A stretch of DNA of 64,000 nucleotides from Taxillus chinensis (lineage: Eukaryota > Streptophyta > Magnoliopsida > Santalales > Loranthaceae), in the NCBI GenBank assembly GCA_023512835.1, contig CM042088.1, positions 43,230,771-43,294,770 on the forward strand, in the 5' to 3' direction. The translations under genes and the position numbers were made by a program. Below, one piece after another: positions 1 through 11,531 of the stretch (its first letter is position 1; each line of letters starts with the position of its first letter). The notes under the pieces are model-generated. The model saw only the letters and a list, made by a program, of their open reading frames with translations, was not told where the DNA came from and did not search any database.

Positions 1-2150
1 AAGTGCTTGGTATATGGGTTGTTGAACCATACCTTCTTCCATAATCATATTTTCCTGCACTATTACTTGAATAATCCCGTGAGGAAGTTCTTCCTGAAGA
101 AGTGATATCCTCACTAGCCAGTGCAATCTTCCAAGAAGATGAAACCTGTAACCAATATTTATTTCATTGCAACCTAGATTTAAAAAACTCATTGTTACAA
201 TGAAGTGGCCCAAATTTACAACTTCCTAAGTGTATGGATAGGGCAATCACTGGAAGAAGATAACAAATTCAAAAGTTTTTAACAAATAAAGATAGTTTGG
301 AAAAAACAGAGGGTAGCTGAAAGTCTGTGTATTTCACATTTTATTTTTTATTTCTTATAGGAGAGAATAATTTATTGATTAGAAGCAAATTGCACACAAG
401 AAGTACACGAAAAAATAAAATTATAAAGCGAAGACAGCAACCCAATCAAAAGGAACACATTGACAACATCCCAAACGGAATAAAAATGCAACCCGCCCGC
501 GCGCATACAACCAATCACCCAAATAACGAAAAAAAATACAAAAGAGCTCGACAGGAGGCCTCTCCCGATCATCAAACACCTGTGCATTCCTTTCCCGCCA
601 AAGACTCCAAAGAATGCAATGAGGGACAACACGCCACACTGCCAAATGCTGTCCCCACACCGCCGAGCCAACCAGCAAACAACGCATAGAGAGACGAAGG
701 CATCACCCACGGAATTCCAAAAAGACACAGAATCATATCCCACAAACCCTTAGCATAAGGGCAATGAAGGAAAAGATGATTCACATACTCCGGCGAAGAC
801 TTGCACATGTAGCACCGACTAGCCAAAATAAAACCTTGGCGCCACAAATGATCAGCAGTCAAAATCCTCCCCAAGACAGTAGTTCAAGCAAAGAATATCA
901 CCCAAGAGGGCACCCGCGCCTTCCAAATGCTCCGCCAAGGAAAACTCTTTGTCCAGGCAGGCGTAAGCAGGGAGTAAAAGCTCCGGACGAGGTACCCGCG
1001 CTCCTGATTGGGGCGCCAACACAACCTATCCTCGGCAAGACGCGCAGGAGGAACTAAGTACAAGGTGTCGAAAAAAGAGGAGAAAACCTTCAACTCCCAA
1101 TCATGCGCAGCGTGCGAAAACAACACCTCCCACTGCGTGTAAGTACCCTGACGACAATGGACATCCGCCACAAAAGCGAGAGAGCGCAAACAAGACCAAT
1201 GAACCATTTAAATAAACTTTTAGGTAGCACCAATTACTAGGAACCAAATACCAGGTAAGCATTCATGCATTAAATCATTGGAAATGATATCCAAAGAATA
1301 GTCTCAAGAGTGAAAACAAAAACTACGAAACATGTTGACAACTTGAAATCTCACCCCGCCCCCAACCCCCCACCAAAAAAAAACATCAAACTAAAAAATG
1401 AGACATGTTTTTCAAATAAAAAACACTCTAGATACCTAACTCCCAAATACAAAATAAATTACGATCTTGAAGGCAGAAAAAAGAACTACCGGATTTTCCC
1501 CATGAGATACTTGTGACTTCAACTTTTTTTTGTCCTTGTCCTCAAGTGACAGTTCCCAATCTTGTAAGTTGTTCAAAAAACCCTCCAGACTCTAAATTGT
1601 AGAACAAAACCCATGAGATAATCTCATAACCAACAGTTATTCAAATAAATACACACGCATGTATGTGTGTTTGTATATATTGATGTAGGTGTGTGTTGTT
1701 AAGGTTGATATTCATGAATGAGTATCTGCTTTGTGTGTGCGGGCACGTAACGTTAGTGTTGATATACAGTATACACGAATGACTGGGGGTTCTGCCTTAA
1801 TATCGAAAGAGGGAGTTGGGTAAAGCAAAGTCAATCAAACAACTTCAATATGAAGCCATTTTCCCCCCACCTTCCTCTCTCTAAATCAGGTGATATAAGT
1901 AAATAAATATGCAAGCGTCATTACAAAGCCTAATATTCAAATGCAGAAACATTCTAACGCTTTCAGTTCCATTTATGAAACCCGTCTCTAAATCTACACA
2001 AACAGAGTACATAACCAATCTCTAATCTAGTCTATATCTAATTGAAGAACATTCAACTGATAGTAACGGACATTCAAAATCAATCTTCAGCAAACATATA
2101 GAAGAGTACATGACACTGATGACAGAACAATCAGAGCATACCTTAGCCAT
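1..2150 (-). CDS. Unidentified gene, 5' end only (runs off the left edge)
   Basis: I do not recognise this gene. On the minus strand an ATG at 2148-2150 opens a three-codon exon (M-A-K) ending in a GTATGC donor at 2141. A second coding block covers 145-1, behind a TTACAG acceptor at 146-151, and stays open to the window edge (48 codons, Ser/Tyr/Gly-rich, starting V-S-S-S-W-K). Both junctions are phase 0, so the two could join across an intron of about 2 kb, but an unseen exon between them cannot be excluded. About 110 bases upstream of the ATG look like 5' UTR, purine-rich on the plus strand. The LINE relic at 421-1207 would lie inside the intron. The exon pairing is inference; the open frame and splice signals are seen directly. 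Confidence 0.45.
421..1207 (-). mobile_element. LINE (non-LTR) ORF2 C-terminal relic
   Basis: The minus strand encodes the end of a plant LINE reverse transcriptase ORF2. It has the zinc-binding region typical of these elements, with GRILTADHLWRQGF followed by a CYMCKSSPEYVNHLFLHC Cys/His cluster at about 760-870, and the C-terminal LWSLWRERNAQVF block at about 560-600. The frame is interrupted by a TGA at 884-886, where the family normally has Trp, and by a frameshift near 650. It is therefore a dead 5'-truncated copy. It lies in a probable intron of the left-edge gene in the same orientation. I saw no clear poly(A) tail or target duplication. Confidence 0.8.
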
Positions 2151-2289
2151 AGAACGTCACCGGGTACAGAGAAGCTTAACCGGAATGAGAGAGGGATGGA
2201 GGGAGAGATTGAAGAGCTTCTTCGACTTTGCTTCGAGCCTAGGTTGAAGAGGAAGCTTCATTAATCCAGCGGAAGGAGGAAGAAATCGC

Positions 2290-3998
2290 TAGACGAGTCG
2301 CGACCCGACCCATGAATGAGACCAATAAAAAAACTACCCGACCCGAAACAATTAAGGTATGTTTTGGTGGTTTTAGAAATTGTATTTAAAAATTATTTTA
2401 CGTTAAATTAAAAATATGTTTTTTGTTTGAGTGTTATTTTCGGTTAAATTTTTTTAAGAAAATGTGTGTGTGACGAGAAAACAATAATTTGATGTTTTTT
2501 TAAAATATGATCAATATTGAATTAAAATAGTTATCATTTTTTGTTTTAAACTTTTAAAAATAAATATCAAACAACACATCCGTTTTACTTTTCAGAATTT
2601 TTACACGAAAAATACTAAAATTTGATCGGCGCCAAATATATTCTTAGTGCTCGAATCTTCCATCCGAAAATATGACCTACACTATTTAAACTTTAAAATA
2701 GCCTATCCTTTTTTTTATAAATGGAAAATAATTTTATTTTTACAATAATACACCTTGAAACTCTCACTGCCCCCTTCCTATCCCTATAATTCTTTTACTC
2801 CTATATTTTAAATGTATAGTATATCTTTATTATGATGATACCATCTTTTGTCAATTTAAATCTATGATGTAAGTTGTACTTTATTTCCATTCATAAAAAA
2901 TAGTTCAATTGGAGTTGGGTTTTAAAATTACTCTTACTTTTGTTATAAAATATGTATTTAAAAAAATTAGTACACTTTGTAAGAAAACAAACAAACAAAC
3001 AAACCCTACCTATATTTATTTTGAAATATTTCTTTCTCATCTTTTTTCAAAAAACAAAAAACAAAAACTCTATGCTTTGTTCTATCCTTTATCTTTGCTT
3101 TTTTAGTCTTTTGGATTTTTTTTTGTTTGAAAACTAGTTGATTCAATGGTGGCTTGGGCGGTCAATGTGGTGGTAATTGATTATCGTAGCAGGGTAATGG
3201 TTGTTAATGGTTAGTAATTCATTGGTTAGGCATTTTGATCTTAGTGTGATGGTGGATTGCTCATAATTAATAAAAAGCATCAAATTCCACGAATGTTTCA
3301 AAATATTAATTGCATGCATCAAAAATGAAAAATTTGCCCAATAACATATAAAGATCAACATACTAGTCATTCTTGTGAACCAACACGTATGTTGGAAGCA
3401 GTAGTTTTATATGATTGTCAAATATAACATACATTTTTTAGTTTTTCCAATCCTCATAATGACATCAATGTATTTTTTTTTTGTGCAATACTTGCTTAAG
3501 GGAGTGCTCCTCCAATGAATTAATCAATGGTTATTGTTATACAATGATTTTTTTTTGGTCGATCTTATATATCCACGATGGCCAATTTTTGTGAAAACAA
3601 TCTTAGCTTACTATAAGTAAAGAAAAATACTTTTTTATAGTTCAAGAGACACGATGAAGGATACAAAATGTGCATATATAAACTCTAAATAATAGTTTCA
3701 ATTACATGTGGACATACATGTTGTGGGGATGAAATGATTCTCAGTGATATTATGATATCATATATAATATTACATAACATAATTATTAAAGTTGAGTGTG
3801 ATTCTAACGAAGTGCAATAATTATGAATAAGTTCATGGAAGCATCTTTATACCCATGTCACAAGAGCCTATGATTGAAGTTCAAAAGTTCAATTAAATTT
3901 ATATTTATGACTGTAAACTAGTATCCTAATTTATAAGCTTTAGTTATATTGTAACATAATGGGTTGTTTCTTATGTTCAGAAAATTTCATTATGTGAG
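2290..3998. other. AT-rich intergenic stretch, no gene seen
   Basis: This stretch lies between the presumed 5' UTR of the left-edge gene and the retrotransposon. It is strongly AT-rich with poly-A and poly-T runs and frequent stops in all frames. The short open frames at 2909-3137 and 3143-3370 have low-complexity or random composition, and I see no domain in them. Confidence 0.6.
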
Positions 3999-4003
3999 CC
4001 ACA
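3999..4003. repeat. Target site duplication, left copy (CCACA)
   Basis: The bases CCACA directly precede the left LTR and recur directly after the right LTR at 13710-13714. A 5-bp duplication is the usual size for Ty3/gypsy integrases. Its perfect match shows that the element is a single, unrearranged insertion. Confidence 0.9.
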
Positions 4004-6194
4004 TGTCACGCCCCCGAATTCCAGGGAACCCGGAACCGGGTACATGACTTCCCCTTGCCCGCACCCGAAAGGTCAAGGGGTTGGTGACTAGCACCAATAG
4101 AGACTACACCGGGTGCTATCCCAAATATGCAACCCCGTACGATCATACGTCAAGGGTAATCCCGTACTTTCCCATATATCATCATGCACACATTAAGTCA
4201 AACAATCATACCGACATCACATCACAAACAAGATGCAAATACAACCGTCCACGGACCCATGTCCGGGATACAAACATAATACAATACACAATACAATACG
4301 AATACGTGCGCATCATACATCGATAGTGGGCACGTCCTCTTGGAAGAAAGTCCTCCACTAGTCTCGGGTCACACCCGAAAAAGGTAAACAACAAGTAGGG
4401 GTGAGCGACAAGCTCGGAGGTGACCCCGACACTCCACATCATGCAAACATACAAGTCCATACTACATGCCGTGTACTGTGCACCGTGTAGTGTGCACAAT
4501 CATCGGGACTCGGCCGCAAACAAACATCGGGCCTAGCCGCCCACACGGACGGCTTGTCCACGATCCTCACTAGGATCCCAGCTGGGCACTCGGCCTACCA
4601 CGGCGCTTATATGCCCTGGACACGGTCGCCACACCGGCCGCCATCGGTGCATATGCCCATGTCAACCACATAGACCATCGGTGCATCACGGTGAGAACCC
4701 AAACAAGTCACGGAGTCCATGCCCCAATACCCCACATCAACATACTAACATGAGTATGGCATGTCATTCTCGACATTTCCTTTGGAACTGTAGCCGTCTT
4801 CACAAGTAAATCCTCAATCCTTGATTTATGAAGGAAGTACCCATAGCAGCTATTTTCTTGAAATCAAAAGTCCCGGCATTGGGTTCCCATAGCATAAATA
4901 AGATAATCGATTTTTTGGGATTTTTCTAGACGTCTAACCCCACTTTCCAAAAATTCACCACTACGAACTTTTGGGTTTTTCCAAATTTTACACTAAAACC
5001 AAATTTTCACATTTTGAAATAAGTGGGAATTAATTTTTCAATATTTTTCTTTGAATCCAAATGGGGGGTATTTCGTTATTTACATTGTAACTTAAGTAAT
5101 ACTTAAATGTGTAGATGGGTATAGGTTGCAATGTAAATAGGTCCAGTCCACAAATCGGATTTCGAATCGGAGGTGAAACTACATTTTCGAATCGCATTTC
5201 GAATCGATTTTCAATCTCTTTTGACCGCTTCGACTCTCGAACCTACACTCGAACTACCTTCAAAACTACCTTAAGTACCCATGAATCGCCTTGAAACTCC
5301 TTCAAGTACCTTCGAACCTTCGAAACGATACTCGAAAATTGCACATTCGACACTCGAAATTACACTACATCGAACCTACCTTAACCTTGAACCTTCGAAA
5401 CGATACTCGAAAATTTCACATTCGAAATTTTCAATTTCCAATGATCTCATCGGCCGTTCTCTCTACCCATTCACGCCGGTGCTGTTCATCATCGTTTTTC
5501 ACTTGTTTCTCGTCTGATTCAACCCGAATCTCATAAAACTCATACCTAATACTATATCTTAGGTTTTAAATCACGTCTTACCCTCGAACGCATTTAAACA
5601 CAAAATTCAACCCAAAATTGGTTTTTCCCCAAATTCTAGGGTTCAACACGAATTTGCATGATTTCATCAAATTCTTACATGTTAATCCAAAAAAACAGCA
5701 AGAAAAGGGTGAAGAATCAATGAACACCTACCTGGAATGATTCTTGATGCTTAACGAGCTCAAAACGCCCCAAATCGCCAAGGCCTCCAAGCTTCCTTCT
5801 CTCTTTCTCTCTAAGCTCTCCAACGCAGATGCGGAAATGTTAAAACGTAACGTGGAAGCTCCCTTTCCCTATTTATATTTTTGCCGGTCAATGACCTAGT
5901 CAACCATTGACCCGGTCAATAATTAACCTCCAAGGTCCCGAACTCCAAATTGAGTCAAACTACGGTCAAAAACGCTCGAAATGACGAGCACAATACTACA
6001 CAGATATTAGTACACCCAAATGACCGCTCAAACGCAAAGTCAACCAATAGACCCCGAAAAGTCAACAATCGGGTCAAACGGGGCCCCGACTCGGAATCGG
6101 GCCCAAGTCAAGTCAAAATGCTCACATTGACGGCTACACTACCGTCCGCCCAAAGAATGACTATCTCCAAGACTACCCAAATACGAGTCTTTCA
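4004..6194 (-). repeat. Left LTR (3' LTR of the element)
   Basis: This 2191-bp LTR starts TGTCACGCCC and ends TTTCA on the plus strand. It aligns end to end with 11532-13709. Long AT-rich runs are identical between the two copies, while CG-rich runs differ by one- to few-base indels. It holds the 3' end signals of the element, and the coding strand enters it from the right across the polypurine tract. Confidence 0.92.
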
Positions 6195-6210
6195 TCCTCC
6201 CCACCTTAGG
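6195..6210 (-). promoter_or_regulatory. Polypurine tract of the LTR element
   Basis: On the minus strand, AGGTGGGGAGGA lies immediately before the 3' LTR. This is the expected position and composition for the primer of plus-strand DNA synthesis in LTR retrotransposons. Confidence 0.75.
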
Positions 6211-6446
6211 ACTTTTCGTCCTCGAAAATAAAACACATGCCCAAATGACATAGCGAAAATTCAAGCTCAATGTCCCAACAACAAAACATCAAACATGATC
6301 ACCGATCACATGGGTCCCATGCAACTCACAACAAGCCAAAAGGCTTCACAATATTTAACAACAACAAGCTAAACCACATCTCAAACAACATATGCAAAAC
6401 AAATGCATAAAACATAACTCATACCCAAGGAAGGTCCTCACATCTG

Positions 6447-6851
6447 TCACCTCACGATCGATCGTCCTCGAACGGCTCGGATGAAGAACCCGCATCTTTC
6501 CAAGTCTGCTCCTCCATGCCTCGGTGTCGCCATAACACCCGAACTATGGGATCGTCTTGCCTCGCAAGACCTGGTCCCGTCGTCCAAAAATCCGTGCCGG
6601 CATCTCAACGACGGCACCATCGTCGCCAAGTCGATCTCGCGATAGTCCAACACATGAGAAGGATCCGGGTGATACCGCCTCAACCGAGACACATGAAACA
6701 CATCATGTACTCGGGCCGACTCCGGTGGCAAAGCTAACCGATAAGCCACTGCGCCCATGGTGGCAACAATCTCAAACGGCCCCACAAAACGAGGGGAAAG
6801 TTTGGATCCACGTCCAAACCTCCGATGCCCTCGACGCGGTGAAACCCGCAA
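6447..6851 (-). pseudogene. Integrase C-terminal region and chromodomain
   Basis: The minus-strand frame encodes [20 protein letters not shown], then [20 protein letters not shown], the conserved C-terminal part of Ty3/gypsy integrases. Beyond a frame change, the [13 protein letters not shown] motif of a chromodomain-like tail can be read at about 6490-6540. In chromoviruses this tail directs integration by binding chromatin; that role is family knowledge. The open frame is broken here, so as it stands the product would be nonfunctional. Confidence 0.75.
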
Positions 6852-7900
6852 AATACACGGTCACCCACCTCAAACCGCAAGGGTCGACGCCTCGGTCCGC
6901 ATGGGACTTCGCGCCTCTTCATGCGGTCGAATCACGCACTATCTCCTGGGTCTCTCGAACCATATCGGGACCGAGAAGCGCTGTCTCCCCCGTCTGTGCC
7001 CAACACAAGGGTGATCTACAAGGCCGCCCTATAGCGCCTCATACGGAGCCATCCCAATGTGGCGATAACCGTTGTTGTAAGAGAACTCCACCAAAGGAAG
7101 GTGAGTCTCCCAACAACCTCCAAAATCTAGGACACAGCACGCACGTAACATATCCTCGGCGTCCGAATCGTCCGCTCCCGTCGACCATCCGTCGCGGATG
7201 AAAGGTCATGGCCGAGGTTCACCCTAGTACCCAAAGCTCGCTGCAATTGTCTCCAAAACCGAGAGGTGAACCTCGCATCCCGATCGATACAATAGACAAT
7301 GGGACTCCATGCAACCGCACAATAACATCAATATACCTCGTCCCAAAGTCCTCACTGGCGTCTCTCGAATCGGAATAAAATGTGCCGATTTGGTCAACCG
7401 GTCGACAATACCCATATAGTGTCGTGTCCCCTAGAACGAGGAAGTCCAGGACAAAATCCATGGTCACGTGGTCCCATTTCCACCCTGGCACCGGCAAAGA
7501 CCGCAACTCACCGGTGATCTCGGGTGCTCGCCTTGACCTGGCGACGGGGTCAAACACCTCCTCACAAAATCAGCAACGGCCTTCTTCGGCCGGGCCACCA
7601 AAAAAACGCCTTCTCAAAGCATGGTACATCTTGGTCCCACCAGGATGTACTGGTTAGCCTAACTCCGAGGGGTGTCTCGAAGAACCTCCTCCCGAAGAGA
7701 AGTGGGAACTATCAATCTACCCCTATACCGCACGTGCTCGCGTCCTCGGTCCGGTCGAAGATACCGCCCGGTCCGAATCTGTCGCGGATGACCTCACAAT
7801 CAACGTCCCCGCCGGTCTCTTATGATCCCGTGTCGTATCTCTGGGGACCACAACCCGGGCCAACACCGAGGGTCCTCGCCCCTCGCCTGGTCACCATCTC
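6852..7900 (-). pseudogene. Integrase zinc-binding and catalytic core
   Basis: The minus strand reads LRSLPVPGWKWDHVTMDFV at about 7450-7510. This is the hallmark that opens the integrase catalytic core, with the first acidic residue in MDF. It continues with VDQIGTF and a stretch matching the ...VRLHGVP.SIVS.. block that precedes the second catalytic Asp. The upstream zinc-binding part at about 7550-7900 can be followed only in pieces because of frameshifts. It carries out strand transfer of the element's cDNA into the host genome. Confidence 0.7.
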
Positions 7901-7949
7901 GCAACCTCATCGCTGACCGACCCATCATCTCCCATTCTTTAATGGCACG

Positions 7950-9376
7950 GGGGCCCCCACGGCCCGGCCTGCTCTTCTACTCGATCGCCACCACATTACC
8001 CTTCCCCAGGGTGTACATCATATCAAAAGGCCCGGATGGTGCTCCACCCACCGTCTCTGCCTAAGGTTCGGGTCTCGCCGAGAGAAGATATCCCGCAAGC
8101 TCTTGTGGTCCGTATACACCACAAACTTCTCCCCAAGGAGATAATGTTGCCGACTCTTAAGTGCAAAGATCACTGCATAACTCCAAATCATGGTGGGATA
8201 GCTCGCTCATGTGGTCTCAACCGCCTAGACCCATAAGCAATCACCGCGCGTCTGCATCAACACACAACCAAGTCCCACCCTGGAAGCATCACAATACACC
8301 TCGAAAGGCACACCCTCCGTGGAAGAATCAAGATAGGTGCTGAGGTCAATCGTGCCTTCGGCTCCATGAAAGCACTCTACACGCATCGGACCAAATGAAA
8401 GGAACTCCCTTCCTAGTCAAGTGTGTCATAGGAGCGCCAACCGGGAAAAATCCTCCACGAACCTCCGATAATAGCCGCCAAACCAAGGAAGCTACGAATC
8501 TCAAACACATTCGTGGGCCTCTTCCACGACATGACGCCTCAATCTTCTCGGATCCACTGTGATACCCTCCGAAGATACCACATGCCCCAAGAAGTGCACT
8601 TGTTGCAACCGGAAGTCACATTTTGTGAACTTCGCGTACAACCGATGCTCTCGCAAGGTCTGCAACACAACTGCAAATGCTCCTCATGCTCCCTCTTGGT
8701 GCTAATAGACCAAAATATCATCGATGAACACCACAACGAACATATCTAAAAATGGAGCAAACACCGGTTCATCAATCCCATAAACACTTGGAGCATTCGT
8801 GAGCCCAAACGGCATCACAAGCCACTCATAATGCCCATAGCGACAACCGAATGCGGTCTTTGGGATATCTGCCTCCCTAACCCTCAACCGATGGTATCCG
8901 GATCTCAAGTCTATCTTGGAAAACCATCTTGCACCTCGAAACCGATCAAACAGTCGTCGATCCTCGGAATGGATACCTATTCTTCACGCTACCCTGCTTC
9001 GGTAGTCATACACGCCGAAGTGAACCATCCGCCTTCTTGGCGAACAACAAGCCGGGGGAGGATACTCCGCCCTGATAAGCCTCGCGCCAATAGGTCATCT
9101 ATCCGTCTCTTAGCTCTCTAAGCTCGTCGGTGCCATCCGTAGGCCGCTAACCTGATCGGTGTTGTCCCTGGCAACAACTCGATCGAAAACTCTACCTCCC
9201 TCACGGTGGTAACCGACCAAGTCCTCGGGAAACACATCCAGGAACCGATCTACAATGGGTGGCAAAACGGCCTTCCCCTCTCTCCTCCTGTCAACCAATG
9301 TCAAGTGGCTAACCTGGTGGGTCACATCACCCCACCCATGCCTCAATGGTCCCAACCTGATGCCTCCTCTGTCCAC
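7950..9376 (-). pseudogene. Reverse transcriptase and RNase H
   Basis: The minus-strand frame at 8702-8908 holds the core of a Ty3/gypsy reverse transcriptase: [20 protein letters not shown], then [15 protein letters not shown], then [10 protein letters not shown] with the catalytic Asp pair. The N-terminal lead-in PIVDRFLDVFPEDL is at about 9240-9300. RNase H should follow toward 7950, where only fragments can be read. Indels change the frame between these blocks. Confidence 0.8.
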
Positions 9377-9600
9377 TCACCCACAAAGACACCCCGGTGC
9401 CCCCTGGTGTGAGGAACGTCACACGCCGTCGAAAAACAATCAATCTTGGCCTCCACGGAGACCAACCGGTCCATACCCAGGATAACATCAAAATCATCTA
9501 ACTCCATGATATACAAATCACACAACAGGTTAACACCCCCAAGTGTTACCCGACAAGCACGACGATATACTCTCAAGTATCACAATTCCACCCAAAGGTG
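9343..9600 (-). pseudogene. Retropepsin-type aspartic protease
   Basis: The minus strand encodes LYIMELDDFDVILGMDRLV, the conserved C-terminal half of the Ty3/gypsy aspartic protease, followed by a linker to the reverse transcriptase. The active-site D-T/S-G half lies upstream, around 9650-9700 (LIDTGATH-like), and is only partly legible. The protease cuts the gag-pol polyprotein. Confidence 0.65.
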
Positions 9601-10022
9601 AAGCAACCATCAAGGACGACTCACTGTCTCCTGGTCCAACTCCAAGCCAACCACCGTAGCATACGAAATAAAAGAATGGGTAGCACCAGTATCAATCAAA
9701 ATTGAACAAATAAGTATGAGAAATGATAATGGTACCTCTCACCACCGAAGGTCCTGCTCCGCCTCATCCACTGGTGGAACCTTGCCCTCTCTTGGTGAGG
9801 GCAAAAGTCCTCCCTCGTGGTCCACCGCCACTGCTGGCCCATTGGGGCCTTGCCCCGCCGATCAACATGACCCGTGCCTCCCGCCGAGGCCGCCGCACCG
9901 CAGTCGCAGGGGGGCCGGGGGGGGGGGCACGGGGGGGGCGACCTCTGCGATGGAGCCCACTCCTGGTCCCCGATCTCTGGACGAGGGCCTACCCGCTGGT
10001 TGAGCTAAGGGTAACACATTCC

Positions 10023-10964
10023 CTAGCTCCATGCCCCACTTTCCCGCATCGGAAACAGGTCATCTTTTCCTTGGGCGTCTCTCGAGACATGCCCGGTCAA
10101 ACCACAACTCCAACAGTACCTGGCCTCCCTGGATGAACTCTCACGGGGTCCCACCGCCTGGCGGAAACCCTCGCACCTGCCTCCTCTCAGCCGAGGAGCA
10201 CTACTCTCCCCACTCGGCTCTTCTTGCTCGGACCGCCGAACCGCCCGGCCTCGAGCTCTCGCCCGATCCCGACCTCGCTCAATAATGATCGCCTTGTCGA
10301 CCGCCTCCCGTGTCAGGGGCATCGGTTCCACTGTCTTTTCAAAGATGGCCTCAAGCCCTGAATGAAGTCGCGTCCTCCGGCCTTCCTTTTCCCAAGACTC
10401 CAGAGCAAACCGCCCCAAATGCGCGAAGGCTTGCACATACTCACCCACGGCCATGCTACCCCGCACAAGCTCATAATACTCTCTACGTCGAGTATACCTT
10501 AACGAGCCGGGAAAATACTCCCCAAAGAAGCGCTCAACAAACTCTCTCCGCTCTCATCGATGCCATGGACAGCTCTAGTGGATTCCCACCACCGCGTGGG
10601 ATACCCAAAAGATAGGCGTCGCCACGCGCACCCGCTCCTCATCCGCACCCAATCATCTCAAAGATGTCCCTGTCCATCTAATCCAGTCCTCGGCTACCTC
10701 GGGCCGTGAACCATCCTCAAAAGTCCTGGGTGCATGTTTAAAACGTGCAGCCCAATCCACTCCCTCGTCGTGCGGCTCTATCACGACCTCCGTTGGTGCA
10801 CATCCCGCACCACCCTCGCCTCCCGCCGCTGAGGCCGTAGTGGCCGCCTGAGGCCGCTGTTGCCTCTTTAGCTCATCCACCTCTCTGCCATATCCCTCAT
10901 CGAGCCCGCATACCCCGCATGGCCTCCTGCATGAATCAATACCGAGCCAAATCGGGTCCCACAA
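10023..10964 (-). pseudogene. gag region with CCHC zinc knuckle
   Basis: Two minus-strand frames make up gag. One (10653-10964) has FKHAPRTFEDGSRPEVAEDW, typical of the start of plant Ty3/gypsy gag. The other (10023-10466) has the MAVGEYVQAFAHLGRFA core and ends in a zinc knuckle reading CWSCGLTGHVSRD, where the last Cys is lost at a one-base difference. Gag packages the element's RNA. The frames are joined only across indels. Confidence 0.75.
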
Positions 10965-11155
10965 CGGAGCCGACGATCTCTGCTGCGAGCTCTGCGCCCT
11001 TGGTGCCCCGACTTATCGTGGGCCCTCTGCCGGGCCTTGGCCTCGGACGGCTCTCCTGGTGGTGCCATCACACCGGCCACAACAACAAACAACAAACGAT
11101 CAATAAGACAAACGGCCATCAAAGGCACAACCGACTTGTAGGTTCTACCACACGA

Positions 11156-11275
11156 CCGTAGGTCCATCCATGCATATAGCATCGTGTCCCCCATCGGGTA
11201 CACCACATGACCCGTAGGTCCACAACCATGCATATAGCATCGTGTCACCCCATAGGGTACACCACATCCATCCGG
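11156..11275. repeat. Tandem repeat of about 60 bp in the element leader
   Basis: Two adjacent units share GTAGGTCCA...CATGCATATAGCATCGTGTC...GGGTACACCACAT. They lie between the primer binding site and gag, in the untranslated leader of the retrotransposon. Confidence 0.8.
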
Positions 11276-11512
11276 CTCTCACGGCCACGTGCCATCCTGG
11301 CACCACATACGAGCACATCACACACAAAGACAATCTAGTGCCCATATGCACACAATCATACCACTAGAATGCACCCTATGTATGCTCTAGGATGATCTAA
11401 CCGACACCAACATAACCTAGAATACCTATAAGGACGCGTTGATCGGGCGCCTCCTTATAGTTTTCCAAGTCACATGGAATCAATTAACCACCCCTCACTA
11501 ACCTAGGTCCGG

Positions 11513-11529
11513 ACCATGCTCGATACCAA
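11513..11529 (-). promoter_or_regulatory. Primer binding site (initiator tRNA-Met type)
   Basis: Directly inside the 5' LTR, the minus strand reads TTGGTATCGAGCATGG. It matches the usual TGGTATCAGAGC complement of the initiator methionine tRNA 3' end except for one missing A, another one-base deletion beside a CG. Confidence 0.85.
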
Positions 11530-11531
11530 CT

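Noticed and set aside
6557..10615. Numerous plus-strand frames within the retrotransposon
   Set aside because: They are antisense to the gag-pol domains read on the minus strand and carry no motif of their own.
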